From positions 1-17,064 of the forward strand of contig CALCDB010000004.1 in assembly GCA_937901395.1 (NCBI GenBank): 17,064 bases of DNA, read 5' to 3'. Below the pieces are notes generated by a model. The model saw only the letters and a program-made list of their open reading frames with translations. It was not told the DNA's origin and searched no databases. This DNA comes from an uncultured Verrucomicrobiota bacterium. GTDB lineage: Bacteria > Verrucomicrobiota > Kiritimatiellia > RFP12 > UBA1067. The position numbers were made by a program, and so were the translations under genes. Below are positions 1 to 6,548 of the stretch, in pieces; position 1 is the first letter of the stretch; each line of letters starts with the position of its first letter.

Positions 1-930
1 GGCGAACGCGCGGGCGAAGTCGTGGAGACGCTGAAGGAGTTTCCCGAGATCAAGGACCCGAAGACGGGCCAGTCGCTGATGAAGCGCACGATCATCATCT
101 GCAACACCTCGTCGATGCCGGTCGCCTCCCGCGAGGCCTCGGTCTATACGGCCGTCACGCTCGCCGAGTACTTCCGCCAGATGGGTCTCAACGTCCTCGT
201 CCTTGCGGATTCCACCTCGCGTTGGGCGCAGGCCATGCGCGAGCTTTCGGGACGCCTCGAGGAAATCCCGGGCGAAGAGGCCTTCCCGGCCTACCTCGAA
301 TCGCGCATCGCCGCGTTCTACGAGCGCGCGGGGCGCGTCAAGCTCCGCAACGGCACGACCGGCTCCGTCACAATCGGCGGCACGGTCTCCCCTGCGGGCG
401 GTAACTTTGACGAGCCCGTCACCCAGGCGACCCTCAAGGTCGTCGGCGGCTTCCACGGACTCTCCCGCGCCCGTTCGGACGCCCGTCGCTATCCGGCGAT
501 CGATCCGCTCGAGAGCTGGAGCCACTACAACTCCGTCATCGAGCAGGAGCGCGTCGAGAAGGCCCGCGCGATTCTCCGCAAGGGCAACGAGGTCGGACAG
601 ATGATGAAAGTCGTCGGCGAAGAAGGCACCTCGTTGGAAGATTTCACCACCTATCTAAAGGCGGAATTCCTTGATGCGGTATACTTGCAGCAAAACGCAT
701 TCTCCGATTCCGACGCCTCCACGCCGGTAGCGCGCCAACGCGTGATGTTCGATGTAGTCGAAAAAGCGCTCTTAGGCAAATACAAGTTCGCCGAAAAGCC
801 GGAGACTCGCAAGTTCTTCATGGACCTTCAACAGGCGTTCATCGATTGGAACGACAAGGCCTTCGAGTCGCCGGAGTTCAATGAACTCAAGGCGGAACTA
901 ATCAAGAAAATTGAGGCGGCAACGCGTTAA
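1..930 (+). CDS. atpA: V-type ATP synthase/ATPase subunit A, 3' part (partial at window start)
   Basis: This is the catalytic A subunit of the membrane-bound V/A-type ATPase, which couples ATP to H+ or Na+ movement across the cytoplasmic membrane. The frame is open from base 1, so the GTG at 22 is internal and not the start. Residues 1-6 (GERAGE) are the catalytic-glutamate loop, which in full proteins lies after the Walker A loop; that loop is outside the window. NTSSMPVASREAS and the Walker B region ADSTSRW (fragment residues 69-75) follow, then GGNFDEPVTQATLKVVGGFHG, typical of the chlamydial/spirochaetal type. About 309 residues are present of the usual ~590. The expected B and D genes do not follow; the next gene, cmk, is convergent and overlaps by 29 bp. 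G+C falls from about 73% near base 330 to about 53% near base 690 within the gene. The family call is very secure. Confidence 0.97.
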   Translation, partial: GERAGEVVETLKEFPEIKDPKTGQSLMKRTIIICNTSSMPVASREASVYTAVTLAEYFRQMGLNVLVLADSTSRWAQAMRELSGRLEEIPGEEAFPAYLESRIAAFYERAGRVKLRNGTTGSVTIGGTVSPAGGNFDEPVTQATLKVVGGFHGLSRARSDARRYPAIDPLESWSHYNSVIEQERVEKARAILRKGNEVGQMMKVVGEEGTSLEDFTTYLKAEFLDAVYLQQNAFSDSDASTPVARQRVMFDVVEKALLGKYKFAEKPETRKFFMDLQQAFIDWNDKAFESPEFNELKAELIKKIEAATR

Positions 931-1573
931 GCACCGTCTCGACTACTTGATCAAGCGTCAAGAACGAGGAATCAATTTCCATCGCTCCATCCGCTTTCTT
1001 GAGCGGAGAATACTTGCGCGTTGAATCGATCTGGTCACGAGCCAAGAGCGAGGCCTTTACCGCCTCCGCAGTCTGATTGGCGATCCCCTTCGTGACCTCT
1101 TCCTTCTGACGCCGAGCAGCACGCGCCTCGGCCGAAGCCGTGAGATAGAAGCGAGCCGGAGAATCTGGAAATACCGCAGTCGTTATGTCGCGCCCCTCGA
1201 CTACGAGATTTCCGTAGTTCGTCATCGCGCGCAATATCGCCGTGATGCGATCGCGCACCGCCTTGACGGTAGCCACCGCGGAAGCGTGCGCGTTTATCTC
1301 CGGCGTGCGAATACGATTGCCTGGCGCTTCGCCATTCACGTAATAGGCGATTGCGCCATCTTCGGGACGACACTCGATTTCCACTTCCGCGGCGAACTTC
1401 GCCACCGCTTCCGGATCGTCGGTGTTGACGCCGCGTTCGAGGCACTGCCATGTCATGATGCGGTAAAGCGCGCCGGAATCGACGTGCAGATAACCAAGCT
1501 TCTTACCGACGATACGCGAAACCGAAGATTTACCCGCGCCACTCGGCCCATCAATTGCGATTACATTAGCCAT
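902..1573 (-). CDS. cmk: Cytidylate kinase
   Basis: This cytosolic enzyme phosphorylates CMP and dCMP with ATP in pyrimidine nucleotide synthesis. The 223-residue length matches the family (about 225). The P-loop GPSGAGKS is at residues 9-16, DSGALYR of the substrate-binding region lies near residue 32, and the VEGRDITTAVFPDSPARFYL block is the Cmk form of the GRDIGT motif. A lid-type basic stretch (ARAARRQKEE) follows. The ATG at 1573 has a good AGGAG ribosome site a few bases upstream. The start overlaps the antiporter stop by 8 bp, so the two are probably co-transcribed and translationally coupled. The 3' end overlaps the convergent atpA 3' end by 29 bp, with no obvious terminator for either. 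Confidence 0.96.
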   Translation of the reverse strand: MANVIAIDGPSGAGKSSVSRIVGKKLGYLHVDSGALYRIMTWQCLERGVNTDDPEAVAKFAAEVEIECRPEDGAIAYYVNGEAPGNRIRTPEINAHASAVATVKAVRDRITAILRAMTNYGNLVVEGRDITTAVFPDSPARFYLTASAEARAARRQKEEVTKGIANQTAEAVKASLLARDQIDSTRKYSPLKKADGAMEIDSSFLTLDQVVETVLNALPPQFS

Positions 1574-2627
1574 GTGTCTCCTGATAGAACATTAGTATTG
1601 TGTATGAAACGAAGACCAACAGCCAGACCGCCGCCTCTTGACGACGAATCGCGCCCGGCCACTTTGGGTGCTTCCAGTTCATTCCAAAGAGCATGATCGA
1701 AATCGATAGCACCGTCATCAGGGGCAGGTCGCGCGTGAGAATATAGTGTGAAAACGCAGGCTTTCCGTCAATCGGCTCCAATGGCGAGATTACCGTCGCC
1801 AAGCCGACCACCGCCAATGTATTGAAGAGATTCGACCCAACGATATTGCCTAATACGAAATCATGCTCGCCTCTACGCGCCGACGCAATCGCGCTCGCCA
1901 ATTCCGGGAGCGAAGTTCCCGCGGCCACAATGGTAAGCCCGATCACCAAATCGCTTACCCCTACGAACTTGGCGAAGTCAACCGCTCCCCATACGAGAAT
2001 ATGCGACGAACCTATCAATATTCCCAAGCCGAACACCACCTTGAGAAAGGCAAGCAATAGGCGCAAATGCATAATGCGCTTGTAGCGAGGATCCTGCCGC
2101 CACTTCGCATTGACTTGGTCGGACGACTCCTTCACCCCTTCCGCATCGCCGCCTTCCTTCGTCTTTTGATCATACCAACAATATAGCGGCAGAACGATTA
2201 GGAACGCAATAAGAAATATACACGCCTCCGTTCGTGAACAAACGCCATCCCACAACACGAACATTGAAAATAGCGATATCAAAGCGAGGCACGGCCCGGC
2301 GACGAATGAGACCGATGGTTTTACCACCAATGGGAATATCATTACCGCCACACCCAAGATTACCGCGATGTTGAATATGCAACTGCCATACGCATTCCCC
2401 AACGAAAGATTGGCATGGCCGGAAAGTCCCGACATCACCGATACGCAAAGCTCGGGTGCGCTCGTGCCAAAGCCGATGATCACCATGCCGATGATAAACG
2501 GAGATATTCCAAGCGCCTTCGCCAACGAGGCCGATCCATCCACGAACACATCGCTCGACCACGCCAACGCGGCCAAGCCGCCCAGCATGAAGATCAATGA
2601 AAGCCAAAATGGTATATCGGTATACAT
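1566..2627 (-). CDS. Calcium/sodium antiporter of the CaCA family (YrbG-like)
   Basis: This is an inner-membrane exchanger expected to move Ca2+ against Na+ (or H+). The 353-residue protein has about ten hydrophobic segments in two halves, split by a charged loop near residues 152-188. Both family repeats are visible. Repeat 1 has GFGTSAPEL (52-60) and GNAYGSCIFN (77-86); repeat 2 has AAGTSLPEL (235-243) and GNIVGSNLFN (260-269). The two repeat glutamates, E59 and E242, are the expected ion ligands. The common GSN of repeat 1 is GSC here (C83). N269 sits where the archaeal NCX_Mj structure, as I recall it, has Asp240. No Shine-Dalgarno sequence precedes the ATG; a TATAAT box ends 10 bases before it, suggesting a nearly leaderless mRNA. 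cmk overlaps downstream. The exact ion preference cannot be read from the sequence. Confidence 0.92.
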   Translation of the reverse strand: MYTDIPFWLSLIFMLGGLAALAWSSDVFVDGSASLAKALGISPFIIGMVIIGFGTSAPELCVSVMSGLSGHANLSLGNAYGSCIFNIAVILGVAVMIFPLVVKPSVSFVAGPCLALISLFSMFVLWDGVCSRTEACIFLIAFLIVLPLYCWYDQKTKEGGDAEGVKESSDQVNAKWRQDPRYKRIMHLRLLLAFLKVVFGLGILIGSSHILVWGAVDFAKFVGVSDLVIGLTIVAAGTSLPELASAIASARRGEHDFVLGNIVGSNLFNTLAVVGLATVISPLEPIDGKPAFSHYILTRDLPLMTVLSISIMLFGMNWKHPKWPGAIRRQEAAVWLLVFVSYTILMFYQETHG

Positions 2628-2636
2628 AGTCGCGCT

Positions 2637-2645
2637 ATTATATCA
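2637..2645 (-). promoter_or_regulatory. Extended -10 promoter (TGATATAAT) for the antiporter-cmk pair
   Basis: On the minus strand TGA-TATAAT is a perfect TGn extended -10 element, and its TGA is also the stop codon of the upstream U32 gene. The TATAAT (2642-2637) ends nine bases before the antiporter ATG. Transcription starting about seven bases downstream would leave a leader of about three bases. There is no good -35 at 17 bp spacing; TTTACA lies at about 20 bp. The match and location are seen; activity is inferred. Confidence 0.5.
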
Positions 2646-3881
2646 TATTACACGCTTCTCAGTGTAAAATACTTTATCGCCTACTCGACAACGCGGACAC
2701 TTCAATGTAACCCAACTACCTCTCTCCGCTACCTCCACTACCTCATCGTCACGATGCATTTCATCCACCACCATCTCGATAACGCCAGTCGTGGAACCGT
2801 GAATCTGTATTTCGTCGCCGAGCTTCATTGGATGGTCTTGTATCTTGATTTGCGCAATGCCCGCTTTCAGGAAGTAATCAATGACGATTCCGATATGTCG
2901 CTTTATAGTAGTCGATAGGGAATCTTCGTGATCGGTGAACTGATCTTCGCCGGGACGTCCGAAATACAAGCCCTTCGAGAATTCGCGGTGAAATACCCGC
3001 TTTACCGATTCCGTCAATTCGTTCACCAATTCCGCGGTATACGCCCCGCCGATTACCGCATCTATCGCCCGTCTATATGCGCTCGTCACCGTCTTCACGT
3101 AATTGGCATTGCGGGCGCGTCCCTCGATCTTGAACGAAGCGATGCCAGCTGCGATGAGCCGATCCATGAAACCAAGCGAGCATAGATCACGCGCGCTTAA
3201 TATCGTATGCGGCTCTACCTCGAACGCGGTATCCGATTCGTGAACCGGCTTGCCTTCGGAATCTTCATACATATCCACCGCTTTCACCAAGTAGCGGCGT
3301 CTGCAAGGTTGCGTGCACTCGCCCCTGCATGCGCTCTTGCCGAAAACGCTATGGCTCATGAAGCACCGCCCCGACTCCGCCACGCATTGCGCCCCATGAA
3401 CGAAACACTCGACCTCCGCTCCCGTGTTGCGAATTATCTCCGCAACTTCGCCAAGCGTGCATTCACGCGCCAATACCACGCGCTCCGCTCCTTGCGCTAC
3501 GAGAAACCTAACGGCCTCGGAATTCGAGGTCGACATCTGCGTGGAGATATGGAACTTCGCCTCATGCTTCTTGCAAAGCGAGATCACGCCCCAATCCGAA
3601 ACGATGAATGCGTCAACATACGGCTTGGCCGCGATGATCGTGCGCTCCACCTCCGCCAGCTCCCCTTCGTACATCAGCACATTGAGCGTAAGGTAACGCT
3701 TAACCGCACCACAGCGCCGCGCGATTTCGGGTAAATCCTCAAGCTTGAAATTAACGCCGCTACGCGAGCGCATATTGAATGTTCCCAAGCCAAAATACAC
3801 CGCGTCGGCTCCGGCGTCAATCGCCGCTTGTAGGCAAATGAAATCTCCCGCGGGAGCAAGCAACTCAGGTTTTCTCGTCAT
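2643..3881 (-). CDS. U32 family protein, TrhP/YegQ-like tRNA U34 hydroxylation factor
   Basis: Despite the historical name peptidase U32, the best-studied members (TrhP/YegQ) take part in 5-hydroxyuridine formation at tRNA wobble position 34 and carry an iron-sulphur cluster; RlhA acts on 23S rRNA. The 412-residue protein opens with ELLAPAGDF (residues 6-14). The signature region, E158 to S176, has F160, G163, C166 and C173, followed by C189 and C193, giving the four expected cluster cysteines. C185 is an extra cysteine where I recall Asn in relatives, and Q165 replaces the usual aliphatic residue before C166. KIEGR is at 251-255. A C-terminal domain ends with a CPRC pair. It starts 10 bp after the recJ stop without a clear ribosome site, so translation is probably coupled to recJ. 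The family is secure; the choice of TrhP over another U32 branch is probable. Confidence 0.9.
   Translation of the reverse strand: MTRKPELLAPAGDFICLQAAIDAGADAVYFGLGTFNMRSRSGVNFKLEDLPEIARRCGAVKRYLTLNVLMYEGELAEVERTIIAAKPYVDAFIVSDWGVISLCKKHEAKFHISTQMSTSNSEAVRFLVAQGAERVVLARECTLGEVAEIIRNTGAEVECFVHGAQCVAESGRCFMSHSVFGKSACRGECTQPCRRRYLVKAVDMYEDSEGKPVHESDTAFEVEPHTILSARDLCSLGFMDRLIAAGIASFKIEGRARNANYVKTVTSAYRRAIDAVIGGAYTAELVNELTESVKRVFHREFSKGLYFGRPGEDQFTDHEDSLSTTIKRHIGIVIDYFLKAGIAQIKIQDHPMKLGDEIQIHGSTTGVIEMVVDEMHRDDEVVEVAERGSWVTLKCPRCRVGDKVFYTEKRVI
2648..2667 (-). repeat. Perfect 6-bp inverted repeat TTACAC-N8-GTGTAA next to the -10 box
   Basis: The two half-sites (2648-2653 and 2662-2667) are exact inverted copies with an 8-bp spacer. 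They lie just upstream of the -10 box at 2637-2642, in the last codons of the U32 gene. The position is where a repressor could block RNA polymerase. It could also form a small RNA hairpin, but no T-run follows, so it is not a standard terminator. It may be chance within coding sequence. Confidence 0.3.
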
Positions 3882-3891
3882 CCCAAGACCA

Positions 3892-5532
3892 TTAATCCAT
3901 GGAGATCATCCTGAGCTCGACGTGCCGCTCGTGATAGTCGGAAATCATCAACGCGAACTTGATATCATGCGGCCAATGCTCCATCGCCAACAATTCATCA
4001 ATTTCATTGGCGTGATTCCACCACACCAGGCGTAGATTATCGACGGTCATGGAAATATGATTGCTCATTCCCATTTGTCGTATATCACGGAGCATTACAC
4101 CCCTTAAGCCGAATACCGGTTCGCGATTATCCTCGCCGAATGGCTCGAACTCACGAATCAGTTCAGCCAATTCCAAATCGATATCACCGCTTTCGATCCA
4201 GAGATCCGGCTCGGATGCATTGGGTAGATTCTCGACCTTCTCAAGCTTATCGCAGTATTCGCAAAGTCGGCGACGAAACTCATCGACCATCCCTGGTTTT
4301 ATCGAGAATCCTCCCGCCTGCGCATGACCGCCATAAGTATCGAGCACTTCCGCGCAAGCCACGAAACCATCGCGGATATTGATATAAGCAGGAGAGCGCG
4401 CGCTGCCATGCCCGCCAGCCCAAACGCAGACAGGCGTGTTGCCGCCAAGCTTCTCCATTACCCTGGCCGCCACGATACCCGCGATTCCGGGGTGGCCATC
4501 CGGCAAATCGATTACTTGAGCCGACGCCCCCTCGACCACCAACGTCATCGCCTTCTCGAACATCTCGCTCTCGATTTCCTTGCGACGATTGTTATGCCCA
4601 TCAATCATATAGGCGAGTTCGCGCGTGATGTCCTTATCATCGGAAAGCAGCAATTCCAACGCCTCCAAGCCAGACGCCATCCTGCCCGCCGCATTGATCC
4701 TCGGCCCCAACACGTAGCCAAAATCCTTTGAATACATCTTTCCGCCATTCGACTTCGAGGCGCGAGCGTATAGTTCCTTCAATCCAGTCGGCGCCCACTC
4801 GTAAAAATGCGACAACGCCGCAGAAACCAAAATGCGATTCTGCCCAACCAAGGGCATGATATCCGTAACCGTAGCCAAGCCGGCCAAGATTAACAGTGGT
4901 CCGCCGATATTGGGGCCCGAATAGACTCCCCGTCTACGCGCTTCCGTAAGTATGCGACGCGCCAGCAAGAAAGCCACACCAGCTCCACACAAATTCTTAA
5001 GGTGGTCGGGCGCCGCCACCTTCGGATCGACCACCACATCGGCAATCGGCAATTCATCGCCAGGCAAATGATGGTCGGTAACCACGACCGATATCCCACG
5101 CGCCTTGAGTTCGGCGATATGCGAAACCGTATTGACGCCATTATCAACCGTGATTACCAAATCGACATTGGGGTTCGCCTCCAACATGTGCGAAACCGAC
5201 TTGTCGCTCATACCGTAGCCCTCTTCGACGCGATGCGGTATAAACGATGTTACCTCATCCTCAAACTTCCCGGGCGTTCCCTTCCATATCGCATTCAGGG
5301 TCTTTATCATGATCGCGGTAGCGCATATGCCATCGCAATCATAATCGCCAAACACCACGATGCGATTACCAGCAACCGCGGCATTCAATATGACATCGGC
5401 CGCCTCGATGATTCCGGGTAAATCCTCCGGCTTCGATAGATCATCTATCGAAGGATGAAGAAACTTCTCAAGATCGGCAACGGCGATGCCGCGCTTTTCA
5501 AGGAGTCGCGCAATTATTTCACTTCGTAACAC
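3892..5532 (-). CDS. recJ: Single-stranded-DNA 5'-3' exonuclease RecJ
   Basis: RecJ degrades single-stranded DNA 5' to 3' in recombinational repair and mismatch repair, using metal ions held by DHH-family residues. Visible motifs are GDYDCDG (62-68), VDNG (129-132), TDHH (152-155), TVTDIMPL (221-228), RINAAGRM (279-286), and the DHHA1-domain GGHAQAGGF (401-409). A C-terminal OB-like part includes FEPFGEDNREPVFG (462-475). Length is 546 residues, slightly short, mainly at the N-terminus. The only workable start is the GTG at 5530-5532, inside the last codons of ilvE (19-bp overlap); upstream in this frame TAA is four codons away and only CTG intervenes. There is no Shine-Dalgarno sequence, so translation is probably coupled to ilvE. 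Nothing catalytic is missing. Confidence 0.96.
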   Translation of the reverse strand: MLRSEIIARLLEKRGIAVADLEKFLHPSIDDLSKPEDLPGIIEAADVILNAAVAGNRIVVFGDYDCDGICATAIMIKTLNAIWKGTPGKFEDEVTSFIPHRVEEGYGMSDKSVSHMLEANPNVDLVITVDNGVNTVSHIAELKARGISVVVTDHHLPGDELPIADVVVDPKVAAPDHLKNLCGAGVAFLLARRILTEARRRGVYSGPNIGGPLLILAGLATVTDIMPLVGQNRILVSAALSHFYEWAPTGLKELYARASKSNGGKMYSKDFGYVLGPRINAAGRMASGLEALELLLSDDKDITRELAYMIDGHNNRRKEIESEMFEKAMTLVVEGASAQVIDLPDGHPGIAGIVAARVMEKLGGNTPVCVWAGGHGSARSPAYINIRDGFVACAEVLDTYGGHAQAGGFSIKPGMVDEFRRRLCEYCDKLEKVENLPNASEPDLWIESGDIDLELAELIREFEPFGEDNREPVFGLRGVMLRDIRQMGMSNHISMTVDNLRLVWWNHANEIDELLAMEHWPHDIKFALMISDYHERHVELRMISMD

Positions 5533-6548
5533 CAGTGATGTTTATCGGGAATAAGCCCGTATTGAATGCCTTGAATCATATCATACAGCTTCTGCAATGT
5601 CGGGTGAACGACCTCGCTGTCGGAGACCTTAATCACATCCTTGCCGCGCGTGATTTCATATACAGGCGTAATCACGACTGCCGTTCCCAACGCTGCAATT
5701 GCCTTGAATTTCTTAATCTCCGTATATGGAACCGGCCGGCACTCCACCTTGATGCCAAGATCCAACGCGCACTGCTTCAACGACATATTCGTGACCGAAG
5801 GCAACACCGAGCAGCTATCTGGAGTAACATACGAGCCCGACTTCGAAATCGCCGCGAAATTGGAGGTAGCGAACTCTTCAACATACTTATGCGTCTTCGC
5901 ATCAAGATAGAGCTCAACTGGCCAACCTTCACGCTTCGCCTTTTCGTGCGCAAAGATTCCTGCCGCATAATTGCCGCCTACCTTCACATCGCCCATGCCA
6001 TGCGGAGCCGCACGATCCCACTGATCGAAAATCACCGCTCTCACCGGCTTGATGCCGCCTTTGTAATACGCTCCGACCGGCATCACCATAATCATGAAGG
6101 TATATTCCTTCGCTGGCGCGACCCCGATCTGCGGACCAGTGCCAATCAATAATGGACGTAAATACATGGATCCGCCAGTGCCAAACGGCGGAACGTATTC
6201 CGAGTTCTTCGCCACTACCTGACGGCACGCATCCAAAAACATCTTAATCGGAACTGGCGGCATGCATGTGCGCTCCGCAGTGCGAAACATACGCTTGGCA
6301 TTATCTTCAGGACGGAAAATGACGATCTTTCCGCTCTTTTGACGAAACGCCTTCATCCCCTCGAAACATTCCTGTCCGTAATGCAGGCAGCTCGCGCCGA
6401 TGTGCATCGTGATAAATGGGTCTTTCACGAACTTCGGCTTGGACCACTTGCCATCCTTCCATGTATAGACAATATGACAATTGGTCTTGCTAAAACCAAA
6501 ACCAAGCGTCTCCCACTTAATACCCTTCTTTGGTGCTTTTAGTTTCAT
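5514..6548 (-). CDS. ilvE: Branched-chain amino acid aminotransferase
   Basis: This cytosolic PLP enzyme transfers amino groups between glutamate and the 2-oxo acids of leucine, isoleucine and valine. The PLP lysine is K189 in GDVKVGGNYA. Other family blocks are LHYGQECFEGMKAFR (55-69), YLRPLLIGTG (129-138) and the VEEFATSNFAAI block (223-234) near the cofactor phosphate. These fit the long BCAT type (group II, similar to eukaryotic BCAT) rather than the short E. coli IlvE type, and 344 residues is the usual length. The ATG at 6548 directly abuts the DUF2723 stop (TAA-ATG) and has a strong AAAGGAG ribosome site inside the end of that gene. recJ overlaps its 3' end. No other ilv or leu gene is nearby, so the setting gives no pathway cluster. 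Confidence 0.95.
   Translation of the reverse strand: MKLKAPKKGIKWETLGFGFSKTNCHIVYTWKDGKWSKPKFVKDPFITMHIGASCLHYGQECFEGMKAFRQKSGKIVIFRPEDNAKRMFRTAERTCMPPVPIKMFLDACRQVVAKNSEYVPPFGTGGSMYLRPLLIGTGPQIGVAPAKEYTFMIMVMPVGAYYKGGIKPVRAVIFDQWDRAAPHGMGDVKVGGNYAAGIFAHEKAKREGWPVELYLDAKTHKYVEEFATSNFAAISKSGSYVTPDSCSVLPSVTNMSLKQCALDLGIKVECRPVPYTEIKKFKAIAALGTAVVITPVYEITRGKDVIKVSDSEVVHPTLQKLYDMIQGIQYGLIPDKHHWCYEVK

Noticed and set aside
22..24. GTG as a start codon for the A subunit
   Set aside because: The frame is open to base 1 and the residues before it (GERAGEV) are the conserved catalytic loop, so the gene begins outside the window.
203..604. Arg/Ser/Ala-rich 133-codon frame inside atpA
   Set aside because: Low-complexity product typical of an out-of-frame read of G+C-rich coding sequence.
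946..955. Palindrome CTTGATCAAG after the atpA stop
   Set aside because: It is a perfect 10-bp palindrome with no loop and no T-run, within cmk coding sequence, so it is unlikely to be a terminator.
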